This document shows positions 42,072 to 50,925 of a DNA stretch of 64,000 nt, in pieces. The stretch's first letter is position 1, and each line of letters starts with the position of its first letter. The stretch is taken from assembly GCA_022711755.1 (NCBI GenBank), contig JAKLEA010000002.1:186001-250000 (forward strand), written 5' to 3'. Under the pieces are notes generated by a model. That model saw only the letters and a list, made by a program, of their open reading frames with translations, made no database searches and was not told where the DNA came from. This stretch comes from Planctomycetota bacterium. Lineage in GTDB: Bacteria > Planctomycetota > Brocadiia > SM23-32 > JAKLEA01. Both the position numbers and the translations under genes were made by a program.

Positions 42072-44459
42072 ATGCTCAATAACATGACAATCGGAACGAA
42101 GCTCCTCGGGAGCTTCTTCGTCCTGCTGGGCATGACCTTCATGGTCGCCATTGTCGCCCTGGTCAAAATGGGCAGCGTCACATACATGGCCCGCAGGGCG
42201 GATGTTGACGCATGGGAGGCGTATCAGGCGACGATGAACATGCGCAACGAGACAGCCGCCATCAGGGAGGCGCTGTCACGCAACGCGGTCGGAGCCGAGG
42301 AAAGGGAGCGAATCCGCCTCTGCCTCGGAAATATTGGGATCGCGCTGGGAGCCGTATCGGATAAGGCTGGGCAATTCCCCAGCTTCCAGAAGGACCTTAA
42401 CTCCGCCCTCGCCGTTCTGAAGTCTGATGCGGAGCAGATGCTCGCGCTGGCCGCTGTTGCGCCGGGCGATGAGTCTAAACAGCAATGGATCCAGGAGCTT
42501 GAGCAGCGCTGCGCGGCGCTCAACGCCGGCTCTTCGCAGTTGCTGCGTCTCACGCAGGATATCATGCGCCATTACCAGAACCGGGTCCACGACGTCGTGG
42601 CGGCGGCGGCTGTGACGACCTTCATTTTCCTTGTCGTCTCGGCCGGGATCGGCGTCGGACTGGCTCTTCTTCAAGGGGGCAGCCTCACGCGCCGTATCGT
42701 CTCCCTCACACGAGTGAGCCACCGAGTCGCCTCAGGGGATTACAAAATAAAGGCCGAATACAACGAAAGAAACCATGACGAGCTGACTGAGTTCGCGAGG
42801 ATATTCAATTACATGATCGGCGATATTGAAAACAGCCGTCAGGAGGTTGCCGACTACAGCCGCAAACTGGAACAGCGCGTCGAGGAAAGAACCTCCGATC
42901 TGCAGATTGCCAATCGCAAGCTCACGCAGATTGACCGCTTGAAGACTGAATTTCTCGCAAGCATGTCCCATGAGCTGCGCACCCCGCTCAACGCGATAAT
43001 GGGCTTTGCCGAGATTCTCATGGACGGCACGTCCGGGGAGATCAGCGACACGCAGAAGGAATATTGCGCCGACATTCACTCCAGCGCCGGGCACCTTCTG
43101 AGGATGATCAGCGACATACTCGACCTGTCCAAGATCGAGGCGGGCAAGATGGAGTTGAACATCGAGGATATATCCGTTCTGGACAGCGTAGAGGGGGTTC
43201 TGAACACACTGAAAGGCATATCCAACAAGAAGGGGATTCAACTCGTCATGGACGTGACTCCGGAGATCGAGCTGATCGAGGCGGACCCCGTCAAGTTCAA
43301 GCAGATGCTGTACAACCTGCTGTCCAACGCCTGTAAGTTCGCTCCTGAGGGCGGGACGGTCAGAATCGAGGCCGCCATTGTGGAGTCCGATCTTCAGGTG
43401 AGCGTGATTGACAACGGGCCGGGCATCCCATCTGATCAGCAGGAGGTCATATTTGAGGAGTTTCATCAGGTAAAAGGCCCGCAGGCCCATCGCCGGGAGG
43501 GAACCGGTCTGGGGCTGGCGCTGACCCGCAAGCTCGTGCAGTTGCACGGCGGAAGGATCTGGGTGGAAAGCAGGCTCGGGGCAGGTTCGAAATTCCACTT
43601 CAGAATCCCTCTGAAATCCGCTGAGAAGGCCGTTGTCAAGAAGCCGAAGGACGAGATTGAGCTGATCGAAGCCGCCGAATCAATCGGTCCCGTCAAAACG
43701 GTTGTCATCGCCGGGGCGGATCAATCCGCCGTCCATATCGTCGGCATGTATCTTTCCGAGGCCGGTTATCGCGTGGAGATAACACCGGATGCCGAGACCG
43801 TCAGGCGCGAGGTGAGGAATCGCGCCCCCTTTGCCGTCATCCTTGATACCGATCTGCCCGGCGGGGACGGGTGGCAGTTGCTCACCGAAATCAAAGAGAA
43901 GCCTGAAACGGCGCAGATACCCGTGATGATGATAGTCGGTCCAGGGGATCGTCCCGCCATCGGCAAAGGCATGGGCGCGACGGAGTGTTTCAACAAGCCG
44001 GTGGACCGCAACGCCGTCATCTGCGCGCTGGCCAACCTCAGCCTTCGCAGAACCGTTGAGGACACGTCCCAGCAGACGATTCTTGTTGTGGATAATGACC
44101 GCGGTTTTGTCGAGCAGGTTTCCTCCCGGCTCCGCAGGGCAGGTTTTGACGTCGCCCCTGCGCTGACCGGGCGCGACGGCGTGCAGCAGTTCATGCTTCG
44201 ATTGCCGGAAGTCGCGGTGCTGAACGTCTCCCTCATGGACATGCGCGGTTGCGACGTGATCGTGGGCATACGCCGGCACGCGGTTGCTCATCAAACCCCG
44301 ATCATCGCCTATTACACGGCTGCGCTGGAAAATGACGAAGCGGAGTTCCTCAGGTCAAAAACGCAGAGACTTTTCGACAAGTCTGAACTCACGCCCGACA
44401 GGATAGCAGCCGAGGTCAAGGAAGTTCTCAGGGAGCAGGCTCCCAGCCTCTCCGGATAG
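42072..44459 (+). CDS. Hybrid sensor histidine kinase with HAMP and two receiver domains
   Basis: 795 residues. TM1 is at about 12-32 and TM2 at about 177-200, with a helical-bundle sensor between them of the four-helix methyl-accepting type. HAMP follows (about 203-256), then a coiled coil, HisKA with SMSHELRTPLNAIMGF (phosphoacceptor H300), and HATPase with NLLSNACKFAPEGG, DNGPGIP and GTGLGLAL. Two receivers end the protein. The first (about 541-655) keeps the acceptor (D592 in ILDTDLPG) and K642 but lacks the usual acidic pair. The second (about 668-785) keeps acidic residues (VVDND) but has N718 where the acceptor Asp should be. No output regulator is adjacent. Confidence 0.92.
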   Translation: MLNNMTIGTKLLGSFFVLLGMTFMVAIVALVKMGSVTYMARRADVDAWEAYQATMNMRNETAAIREALSRNAVGAEERERIRLCLGNIGIALGAVSDKAGQFPSFQKDLNSALAVLKSDAEQMLALAAVAPGDESKQQWIQELEQRCAALNAGSSQLLRLTQDIMRHYQNRVHDVVAAAAVTTFIFLVVSAGIGVGLALLQGGSLTRRIVSLTRVSHRVASGDYKIKAEYNERNHDELTEFARIFNYMIGDIENSRQEVADYSRKLEQRVEERTSDLQIANRKLTQIDRLKTEFLASMSHELRTPLNAIMGFAEILMDGTSGEISDTQKEYCADIHSSAGHLLRMISDILDLSKIEAGKMELNIEDISVLDSVEGVLNTLKGISNKKGIQLVMDVTPEIELIEADPVKFKQMLYNLLSNACKFAPEGGTVRIEAAIVESDLQVSVIDNGPGIPSDQQEVIFEEFHQVKGPQAHRREGTGLGLALTRKLVQLHGGRIWVESRLGAGSKFHFRIPLKSAEKAVVKKPKDEIELIEAAESIGPVKTVVIAGADQSAVHIVGMYLSEAGYRVEITPDAETVRREVRNRAPFAVILDTDLPGGDGWQLLTEIKEKPETAQIPVMMIVGPGDRPAIGKGMGATECFNKPVDRNAVICALANLSLRRTVEDTSQQTILVVDNDRGFVEQVSSRLRRAGFDVAPALTGRDGVQQFMLRLPEVAVLNVSLMDMRGCDVIVGIRRHAVAHQTPIIAYYTAALENDEAEFLRSKTQRLFDKSELTPDRIAAEVKEVLREQAPSLSG

Positions 44460-44485
44460 CCGAGATTGCGGAAAGGCGGAAAAAA

Positions 44486-45631
44486 ATGTTGAGAGTTATT
44501 GTCTCTTCCGGCGTCCTGGCCGCGATATTCGGCGGTTTTCTTACAGGTTCCGGCGCAATCCGCGGCGATGATCCCGACGTGGCGTTCTACATTTCAGTGT
44601 TTGATCCCCTGGCCGTCGAGCGAGCGCGGGAAACGGACTGGGAGCAAAAGGATGGCGGCTCGTTGGCATGGGGAGAATCCTACTTCCTTTCCGCCCTCGT
44701 CGCGGCTTATGAAGCCTCCGGCGATGCCCGATATCTCGACATCCTTGCCGAAAGGGGCGCGCGAATCTTCGAGATACGGGATGACAAACGCGGGAAACGC
44801 GACGAAATCCGGGACCGTATAATGCCCGCGTGGGTTTCAAAGAAGTATTCGAAAGGCAAGGATTTTGCATGGATTGTTCATGCGGGGATGATTACGCATC
44901 CCCTTGCGCGCTTCGTCCGCATTGTCAGGCGAGATCCCGCATTGCGGGAGAAATATGGCGCGATTGCCGACGCCTTCCTGACCTCAATCGAGGAAACCGT
45001 CGCTGGATTTGAACCTTGCTGGAGAGGCGGCCCGAACAAGGGCGAAGGTTATTACTTCGGGGATTTTCTCGGCAAACATCTGCCCCTGAACCAGCAGAAC
45101 GCCATGGGGCGAACGCTCGTTATCCTATGGCAGACAACCGGCAAGGAACAATACTTCGACAAAGCGGCAAAACTGGCCGGCTTCTTCAGAAACCGCATCC
45201 GAGTCTCCGGCGATCCGCCCGTCTTCGACTGGTCCTACTGGGCTGATCTCGACGGTCCCGGCAAAGGCTCCGAAGACATCTCCCACGCTTCGATCAACGT
45301 GGACTTCGCGATTATCTGTCACGGCGCGGGTATCGTCTTCACGCGGGAGGACATGGACGCCATGTGCCGGACCTTCATGCTACGCGTGAGCAAGGGCGGC
45401 AATCTTTTCGCAAACTGCGTCAACGGCTCCGGCGAAGGGAAGTATGACGGGGCTGTCGCGCGATGGACGCGGCTGGCGTGGTTCGATCCTGAGATCGGGC
45501 GAGTTGCTCAAAACTACATGGCCTCTCGCGACTGGAAAGGCGGCGAGGCAATGCTCGGCGCGGCGAATCTGGCGCTGGTCCGCGCAACGGCGTTTAAGAG
45601 TTCTGACAAACCGCTTGCCGCCGGGCAGTGA
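44486..45631 (+). CDS. Exported alpha/alpha-barrel (six-hairpin-like) protein, possible glycan enzyme
   Basis: 381 residues; a purine-rich GGAAAGGCGG precedes ATG 44486. A signal peptide spans about 1-26 (FGGFLTGSGAIRGDD). The mature protein is mainly helical with repeated hairpin patterns (GESYFLSALVAAYEASGDARY and KYGAIADAFLTSIEETVAGF) and aromatic/acidic loops, as in six-hairpin glycosidases, lyases and C5-epimerase C-terminal domains. HASINVDFAIICHGAG and ARWTRLAWFDP are the most conserved-looking parts. I cannot assign a family with confidence. The next two genes encode an inner-membrane protein and a glycosidase lipoprotein, so a role in glycan breakdown is plausible. Confidence 0.55.
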   Translation: MLRVIVSSGVLAAIFGGFLTGSGAIRGDDPDVAFYISVFDPLAVERARETDWEQKDGGSLAWGESYFLSALVAAYEASGDARYLDILAERGARIFEIRDDKRGKRDEIRDRIMPAWVSKKYSKGKDFAWIVHAGMITHPLARFVRIVRRDPALREKYGAIADAFLTSIEETVAGFEPCWRGGPNKGEGYYFGDFLGKHLPLNQQNAMGRTLVILWQTTGKEQYFDKAAKLAGFFRNRIRVSGDPPVFDWSYWADLDGPGKGSEDISHASINVDFAIICHGAGIVFTREDMDAMCRTFMLRVSKGGNLFANCVNGSGEGKYDGAVARWTRLAWFDPEIGRVAQNYMASRDWKGGEAMLGAANLALVRATAFKSSDKPLAAGQ

Positions 45632-45651
45632 GCGCCGGGGAGGAATAGCTG

Positions 45652-46386
45652 ATGGATGCGCCGTTCACTTCAGGAGTTGCGTTGGCGATCCTGGCCACAG
45701 GATTTCTTATCGGCTTGACTGTCTGGGTCATCGCTTTCACGCACTATGTCAGAACCTTGCGCCGGGCGCGAAGGGCCATCCAGGAGGCTGAGACAGGAAT
45801 CCCGGAGGCGGAGTCCGCTCCGCTAGAATGGATTACCGGAGAGCGAAAGGTGTCCGTCTCCTCCGGCGACCTTCGAGCGCGGCTGAAGGCGAATTTCTCA
45901 ACCGGCCCGCTCGGGACGCTCTACTCCGTTGAAGAACATGGCCAGGATGAAATCCATATCCGATACTCCAGTGAAATCCCGATGCGCTATCATCCTCTTG
46001 CTGCGATGAAACAGGCCCGGCTAAGGCTGCGCAGGGGCGAAGGCGCTCAGACGATTGTGCGATACGCGGCACAGGTCGGCGGCTCGACACGGGGGTTGTC
46101 GGTCGCAACGACGATTCTTCTGACGCTTGGCCTTTTTGCCGTTCTCGCCCTGCCCATGCTGCTCTGGTTCCTTTGCGCGAACAACCCGAACGGCGCAATC
46201 AGGGCGCAGTCCATACAGGTGCTGCAGATGATTCACTTCCTATGGCCTCCATTCCTTACGACCTCTCTCCTCAAGCGAAGCGGCTACAGGGCGCAGAGCT
46301 TCCTTGAGATAGTGTTGACATGCGATCCTGATACCGTCATGAATTCCCTGCTTGCCCTGCCTTATGCCGGGAGACGCAACGGATGA
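45652..46386 (+). CDS. Membrane protein of unknown function
   Basis: 244 residues, with GGAGG 8 bases before ATG 45652. One TM helix lies near 8-29. A basic cytoplasmic stretch (HYVRTLRRARRA) and a soluble domain of about 110 residues follow; then come a second, longer hydrophobic stretch at about 149-174 and perhaps a weaker third near 187-205. I recognise no domain. It overlaps the following glycosidase gene by 4 bases (ATGA), so the two are translationally coupled, and it may help export or anchor that enzyme or share its regulation. Confidence 0.6.
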   Translation: MDAPFTSGVALAILATGFLIGLTVWVIAFTHYVRTLRRARRAIQEAETGIPEAESAPLEWITGERKVSVSSGDLRARLKANFSTGPLGTLYSVEEHGQDEIHIRYSSEIPMRYHPLAAMKQARLRLRRGEGAQTIVRYAAQVGGSTRGLSVATTILLTLGLFAVLALPMLLWFLCANNPNGAIRAQSIQVLQMIHFLWPPFLTTSLLKRSGYRAQSFLEIVLTCDPDTVMNSLLALPYAGRRNG

Positions 46387-49124
46387 CGTTCGGCGCGCGC
46401 TTGCATTGCGACAGGCTTCGTCTCTCTCACCTTACTATCCTGGTGTCCGTTCTGGCCGTAACCGGCTGCGTGAGCGAAAACATGCAACTGAAGAAGCAGT
46501 TCCTGGATCCCCCGAAGGAATTCTCCCCCATGCCGTTCTGGTTCTGGAACGGCGACCTGACCCCCGAAGGCATCCGAACGCAAATGGCCGCCTTCCGCGA
46601 GAAGGGTGTCTGGGGCTTCGTCATCCATCCCCGGATGGGCCTCTCGCCCTCGATTCCGTATCTATCCGACAAGTTCATGGAACTCGTCGTTGTCGCCGTG
46701 GAGGACGCCGCCGAGCACGGCATGATCGTCCATCTCTATGACGAAGGCATGTACCCGTCCGGTTCGTCCCACGGCATGATCGTGAAGGAGAATCCCAACC
46801 TTGCGTCGCGCTGTCTGGAGTTGCGCCGTCACGCCTGCCCGTCCGGGGAGAGCAAGGTTTCCATCGAGATAAAGGAGGGGGAGCGTTTCGTTTCGGCCTG
46901 CGCAGCCGCAATGGCGGACAAGGATTCGATTGTCCCTGACTCAATGCTTCAACTCCCCGCGCGCGATGGGGTGATTGAAATCGCCCGCAAAGATGACGGG
47001 CGCGAGTGGGCAATGTTTGTCTTTGTGGATTCACCCAGCAACGGAACCATTCGCGGCGTTCACCTGGGCGAGGACGACGGACAGCCCGGCGCGCCGAAAT
47101 CCGCCGACCTGCTCAACCCTGAGACGACTGCCGCGTTCATCCGCCTCACCCACGAGCGATACTATCAGGCTCTGAAGGGGTACTTCGGAACAACCGTCCG
47201 CGCCATGTTCACGGACGAGCCGAGTCCGCGCGGGCGCGGCGGCAAGCGCGGTGTTCAGGACTGGACCGCCGCCCTGCCTGACGCCTTCCGCAAGGCGCGA
47301 GGCTACGACGTCCGTCCCCTGCTGCCGGCTCTTTGGTATGACGTGGGTCCGAAGACGGCGCAGGTCAGACGGGATTATCGCCTGACCATTGAGGAGATGC
47401 TGGGCGCCAATTATTATGCCCCTCTTTCGGAGTGGTGCGCGAAGCGCGGCATCTCGCTGACCGGGCATCCCGCGTCATCAATGGGCATCGGACACCTGGG
47501 TTACTTCCAGCTTCCCGGACAGGACATCGTCTGGCGATGGGTCGTGCCCGAAGGCAGGGAAGCGCTGGAGGGCGAGAACAGCGCATGCGCAAAGTGCTCA
47601 AGCAGCGCCGCCCGGCAGATGGGCGCTCCTCGGAACGGGAATGAATGTTTCGGCGCGTATGGCTGGCGCTTCACGCCGGATGAGATGAAGTGGCTCAGCG
47701 ACTGGCTGCTGGTCCGCGGCGTGAACCTTCTCTGGCCGCACGCCTTCTACTATTCCATCGAAGGCTCGCGCGCGATGGAGCGCCCTCCGTGCGTCGGCCC
47801 GAACAACCTCTGGTGGCCGCATTACCGCCTTTTCGCAGATTACACCCGCCGCATGTCCTGGGTTGCCTCCGGAGCCTGCCGCCCGCGCATCGCCGTGCTG
47901 GGACGCCGCGACTGGCTTCCTTGGAAGACCGCGAAGGTTCTATACGAAACCCAGCGCGATTTCGATTACATCGAGGAAAGAATCCTGGTTGAAAAATCGT
48001 CCGTCGAGAAGGGGCGACTTCTTGTCGGCCCGCAACGCTACTCCGCCGTGCTCATCGAGGGGGGGGAGGGCTGGCGCAGTGACGCGCTGGACAGGCTGGC
48101 TGAATGCGCCAGGTCCGGCCTGAGAGTCTGCGCCCTGATTGAAGACCGTCCGCCGTCGAACGATACCGACGTGGTCGTCAGTCCGGAAGCCCTCTCCGCA
48201 TGGCTGGACGGGAACGTGATTGCCGACGTTTCAATCACCCCGCATGCGCCCGCCCTTCGCGCGGCGACTTACCTCCACTCCGACGCCGTCCTCATCATGC
48301 TCGTCAACGAGGGCGAGCAGGCAATCGAAGGCGACCTGACCGTCCCACACGTCGGAGTTCCGGAATGGTGGGACGCATGGACCGGGCAGTGTTCCCCCGC
48401 CCCGGTCGTCGAGGCCGGGCGGAATTCAATGATCCTGCCGTTCAACCTTGAACGGCGGCAGAGCCTCATCCTTGCCGTCCGCCCCGGCAAACCTCCTGTA
48501 GTGTGCGAGCGGCAGAGCGGCGAGGCCGCCGCCGCGAGCCGTGCACACGCGGATGAAGCATGTAGGGTGGGTTCAAGCGAAGCGGAACCCACCAATAACG
48601 ATGTGGGATTGAGGAAGGGTTCAAGCGAAGCGAAACCCGCCGAAAAAACTCCCGCTCGCGCTTCCGCGTGCGCAAAGCCTTCGGCTTTGCACACCCTACA
48701 AATACATCGCCAATCCGCTGAAATCCGTCAAACATGGCGCGTAGTCAATCCGGCGAAAAACGACCTCGAAATCTGGAAATTCCTCCCCGAACTGGGCAAC
48801 TGGAGCGACTGGCCCTCGATGAAGAAATTCTCGGGCGCTCTCTCCTACCAGACACATTTCAATCCCGCCGCTCTTGGCGCGCCACTGGACGCAACCGCCG
48901 TTGAACTCGATCTGGGCCGCGTATGCGATTTCGCCGTGCTGAAGGTCAACGGCAAAGACCTGGGGCCGCGGCTCTGGGCGCCGTATCGGTGGGATATCAC
49001 CGGACTGCTCAAACCGGGCGAGAATGCCATCGAGGTTCTGGTCACGAATTCCCGCGCAAACGAGTTCGAGAACGAGATAAGACCGTCGGGGCTGATGGGG
49101 CCGGTGGAAATTAGATGGAAGTAG
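46383..49124 (+). CDS. Glycoside-hydrolase lipoprotein (GH106/GH2-like), carrying an in-frame repeat insertion
   Basis: 913 residues. A lipoprotein signal covers about 1-30 with the VTGC lipobox. The N-terminal barrel-like domain begins PPKEFSPMPFWFWNGDLTPE and includes VIHPRMGL, HLYDEGMYPSG and FTDEPSPRGRG, a pattern of GH106-type (alpha-L-rhamnosidase-like) and related hydrolases. The last 120 residues are a galactose-binding-like jelly roll (ELDLGRVCDFAVLKVNGKDLG, YRWDITGLLKPGEN). Between them, about residues 727-772 are a low-complexity segment (CRVGSSEAEPT through CAKPSALHTLQ) encoded by a repeat element at 48561-48700. Both flanking domains stay in frame. The start overlaps the previous gene (ATGA). 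The substrate is unknown. Confidence 0.8.
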   Translation: MTFGARLHCDRLRLSHLTILVSVLAVTGCVSENMQLKKQFLDPPKEFSPMPFWFWNGDLTPEGIRTQMAAFREKGVWGFVIHPRMGLSPSIPYLSDKFMELVVVAVEDAAEHGMIVHLYDEGMYPSGSSHGMIVKENPNLASRCLELRRHACPSGESKVSIEIKEGERFVSACAAAMADKDSIVPDSMLQLPARDGVIEIARKDDGREWAMFVFVDSPSNGTIRGVHLGEDDGQPGAPKSADLLNPETTAAFIRLTHERYYQALKGYFGTTVRAMFTDEPSPRGRGGKRGVQDWTAALPDAFRKARGYDVRPLLPALWYDVGPKTAQVRRDYRLTIEEMLGANYYAPLSEWCAKRGISLTGHPASSMGIGHLGYFQLPGQDIVWRWVVPEGREALEGENSACAKCSSSAARQMGAPRNGNECFGAYGWRFTPDEMKWLSDWLLVRGVNLLWPHAFYYSIEGSRAMERPPCVGPNNLWWPHYRLFADYTRRMSWVASGACRPRIAVLGRRDWLPWKTAKVLYETQRDFDYIEERILVEKSSVEKGRLLVGPQRYSAVLIEGGEGWRSDALDRLAECARSGLRVCALIEDRPPSNDTDVVVSPEALSAWLDGNVIADVSITPHAPALRAATYLHSDAVLIMLVNEGEQAIEGDLTVPHVGVPEWWDAWTGQCSPAPVVEAGRNSMILPFNLERRQSLILAVRPGKPPVVCERQSGEAAAASRAHADEACRVGSSEAEPTNNDVGLRKGSSEAKPAEKTPARASACAKPSALHTLQIHRQSAEIRQTWRVVNPAKNDLEIWKFLPELGNWSDWPSMKKFSGALSYQTHFNPAALGAPLDATAVELDLGRVCDFAVLKVNGKDLGPRLWAPYRWDITGLLKPGENAIEVLVTNSRANEFENEIRPSGLMGPVEIRWK
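48561..48700. repeat. REP/MITE-like element inserted within a coding sequence
   Basis: The 140-base unit has perfect 9-base terminal inverted repeats, TGTAGGGTG (48561-48569) and CACCCTACA (48692-48700). Inside are three hairpins. The first is GGTGGGTTC...GAACCCACC (48568-48594). The second is an imperfect copy of it around GGTTCAAGCGAAGCGAAACC (48619-48638). The third is GCAAAGCC-TTC-GGCTTTGC (48672-48690). The motif GGTTCAAGCGAAGC occurs twice. The host reading frame is kept through the element. Confidence 0.75.
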
Positions 49125-49147
49125 TAATGATGCAAATGACAGGTATG

Positions 49148-49183
49148 AGCGTGAGATAAGCCCATGCCGGGTTTCTCATCGCT
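49148..49183. terminator. Possible hairpin between convergent genes
   Basis: AGCGTGAGA (49148-49156) pairs with TCTCATCGCT (49174-49183) with one bulge, and GCCC/GGGT can extend the stem. It overlaps the stop of the radical SAM gene. It lacks a proper T tract on either strand, so termination is uncertain. Confidence 0.3.
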
Positions 49184-50246
49184 GTAGTAAATTAACCAAT
49201 AATCTCACCCATCTGTCTCTGACATCTCCGCCTGAGTATATCGCCCTTGAGTTCCGTCTGCCGAACCGCGAAGCAAGCTCTGCGTCGGTGATGTCAGCCA
49301 TCACGCGCATCGCCGTTGGGCGATCAGATTCGAAAGCGGCAAGTATCGCGTCCAGATCATCTCTCTGAAAGTTCCCCAGCTTCCAACCATCGGTCATGTC
49401 TCCATAGTTGGAGAAAACGTCATATTCGGAATTCACGAGGAACCATAGTTCCCCGGGATGTTCTCGTGGAAATGCCTCCCCTGACTCGGCTTGCTCAACC
49501 CATTCGGCTTCTGTCTTCCAATCGGATCCTTCGCCGAAGTGTTTCACAGTCTCATTCGCCAACGGTTCAGGAATATTCGCCGCGTCGTCTTCATCAATGC
49601 GCTGGGATTCAAGGTTCCATGCCTCTCCAACCGGTCCGGGAGGATGGCAGAAGATGGTGAACTCAGCCCCCAACTCAGCCGTTCTCTTACTCAGGCGCAT
49701 TTGTTCTACCATACTCAGCACTTCAGACAGATCCTTCATGCCGGGCTTGGTGAGGATGATCTGCCATCGGGGTATCATGCCGACCTGTAACAGCCGCTCG
49801 GTTGCCGCCAGATTGTCCTTGAATGCCCCCCGTCTGCGGAAGAAATCGTCGGTGATCCCCTCCATTCCGAAGAAGGTTATCTGGCAGACCTGCGGGCCGT
49901 GTTCCTTTGCCCAGAGGGCATAGCCGGGATCTCCGGCCAGACGCCGGACACTCAGCAGTTCATACCTGCGCGGTTCGCATCGGCTGAGTTCGCGCTCCAG
50001 TTCGTAGAGTTTCTGATAATCGTCTGAGAAATCAGGCTCCCGGTAGCTGGAACTCACAAACACCTGTTTGAAATATGAGATTTTATCGGATTGACGCTTC
50101 CAATCCCAAAATGCTTCAGCGACCCGTTTCAGATCGTCCGGAGTTAGGCGATTGTTTGGGCCGTTGCCCAGATAGCAGTGACGGCAGCGATTCGGGCACC
50201 CGTACAAATCAACCGCAACGCCTGTTGCTTCCGGCAGATCAGCCAT
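49176..50246 (-). CDS. Radical SAM protein of unknown function
   Basis: 356 residues. The [4Fe-4S]/SAM motif is CPNRCRHC (C17, C21, C24) very near the N terminus, in AVDLYGCPNRCRHCYLGNG. FFGMEGITDDFFRRRG and GMIPRWQIILTKPGMKDL belong to the partial TIM barrel. There is no clear SPASM or second cluster; the C-terminal part has only scattered residues (FLVNSEYDVFSNYGD). The Arg-rich end suggests binding of a nucleic acid or acidic partner, but this is weak. It is not near a precursor peptide that I can see. Substrate unknown. Confidence 0.75.
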   Translation of the reverse strand: MADLPEATGVAVDLYGCPNRCRHCYLGNGPNNRLTPDDLKRVAEAFWDWKRQSDKISYFKQVFVSSSYREPDFSDDYQKLYELERELSRCEPRRYELLSVRRLAGDPGYALWAKEHGPQVCQITFFGMEGITDDFFRRRGAFKDNLAATERLLQVGMIPRWQIILTKPGMKDLSEVLSMVEQMRLSKRTAELGAEFTIFCHPPGPVGEAWNLESQRIDEDDAANIPEPLANETVKHFGEGSDWKTEAEWVEQAESGEAFPREHPGELWFLVNSEYDVFSNYGDMTDGWKLGNFQRDDLDAILAAFESDRPTAMRVMADITDAELASRFGRRNSRAIYSGGDVRDRWVRLLVNLLQR

Positions 50247-50306
50247 GGCGCTTTCTCACAGCAATGAGTGCCAGTCAAGGTCGGGGTGAATGGGAACCAT
50301 ACTCAG

Positions 50307-50528
50307 TCATAACAATTTGACGAATTCCTCAACGGTCATGCCTGCGGCGCGAATCAAGGCGCGAAGCGTGCCAAGAGATAATTCCCTGTGCAGGGGAATT
50401 GAAAGACTGGCGATATGTCCCGCTTTGATAAGCACAACATGACTCCCGCGCTGACGATCTCTGCGCCAGCCGGCGCATTCAAAGGCTCGCACCGCCTCCG
50501 CCCCGGAAATCACCGGGAGCCGGGGCAT
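50307..50528 (-). CDS. hicA: HicA-family mRNA interferase toxin
   Basis: 73 residues, within the usual 60-85 range. The dsRBD-like fold shows ISGAEAVRAFECAGW, RQRGSHVVLIK with the catalytic His of the GSH motif, and SIPLHRELSLGTLRALIRAAGM, which is typical of the family. The gene starts one base within the hicB stop (TGATG overlap), so translation is coupled to the antitoxin. HicA cleaves mRNA and is neutralised by HicB. Confidence 0.9.
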   Translation of the reverse strand: MPRLPVISGAEAVRAFECAGWRRDRQRGSHVVLIKAGHIASLSIPLHRELSLGTLRALIRAAGMTVEEFVKLL

Positions 50529-50734
50529 CAGACGGCCACCTCTATTTCACGAATGGCGACGGTGACAGGCATTCCATTGGCGGCCCTTGCTTCAATGCAC
50601 GCTTGAATTGCCTCGCTTATGTTCTTCAGCGCCTCCTCCTCAGTCTCTCCCTGCGAAATACATCCCGGTATGGCCGGGCATTCGGCCACTATCATTCCGG
50701 TCTCGTCGCGCTCAAGTGTCACAATCAGACGCAT
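50528..50734 (-). CDS. hicB: HicB-family antitoxin
   Basis: 68 residues, with AAGGAG 9 bases before ATG 50734. The partial RNase H-like HicB fold is recognised from the N-terminal strand LIVTLERDETGMIVAECPAIPGC, followed by ISQGETEEEALKNISEAIQACI. It is short and lacks an obvious C-terminal helix-turn-helix or ribbon-helix-helix, so DNA binding may be indirect. It is first in the pair, followed by hicA; antitoxin-first order is less usual for this family. A palindrome at 50771-50792 is a candidate operator. Confidence 0.88.
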   Translation of the reverse strand: MRLIVTLERDETGMIVAECPAIPGCISQGETEEEALKNISEAIQACIEARAANGMPVTVAIREIEVAV

Positions 50735-50770
50735 TGGAACTGTCTCCTTCTCATTTAAAAATACTACACC

Positions 50771-50792
50771 CGCTGGATACCGGTTTCCAGCG
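50771..50792. promoter_or_regulatory. Palindrome upstream of hicB, candidate operator
   Basis: CGCTGGA and TCCAGCG form perfect 7-base arms around an 8-base centre (TACCGGTT), located 37-58 bases upstream of the hicB start. A weak TAGTAT sequence follows on the minus strand. Autorepression by HicAB complexes at such sites is known for the family; this site is inferred. Confidence 0.4.
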
Positions 50793-50875
50793 ATAAAAAC
50801 ATTACAGGATGTAACCGGTCGCTGAAGGGATCAAGGGCATGGCATGCAGTGCCGCTCCCCACACTTCAGGATAAA

Positions 50876-50909
50876 GACGAACATGAATCTGCTGGATTCA
50901 TGTTTCGTC
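50876..50909 (-). terminator. Terminator-like hairpin after hemL
   Basis: GACGAACATGAATC (50876-50889) pairs with GATTCATGTTTCGTC (50895-50909) over 14 bases with one bulged base and a 5-base loop. It lies 17 bases after the hemL stop and is followed on the minus strand by a short TTTAT tract. It probably ends the leuD-heme operon. Confidence 0.6.
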
Positions 50910-50925
50910 CGAAAATCCCGCCGCA

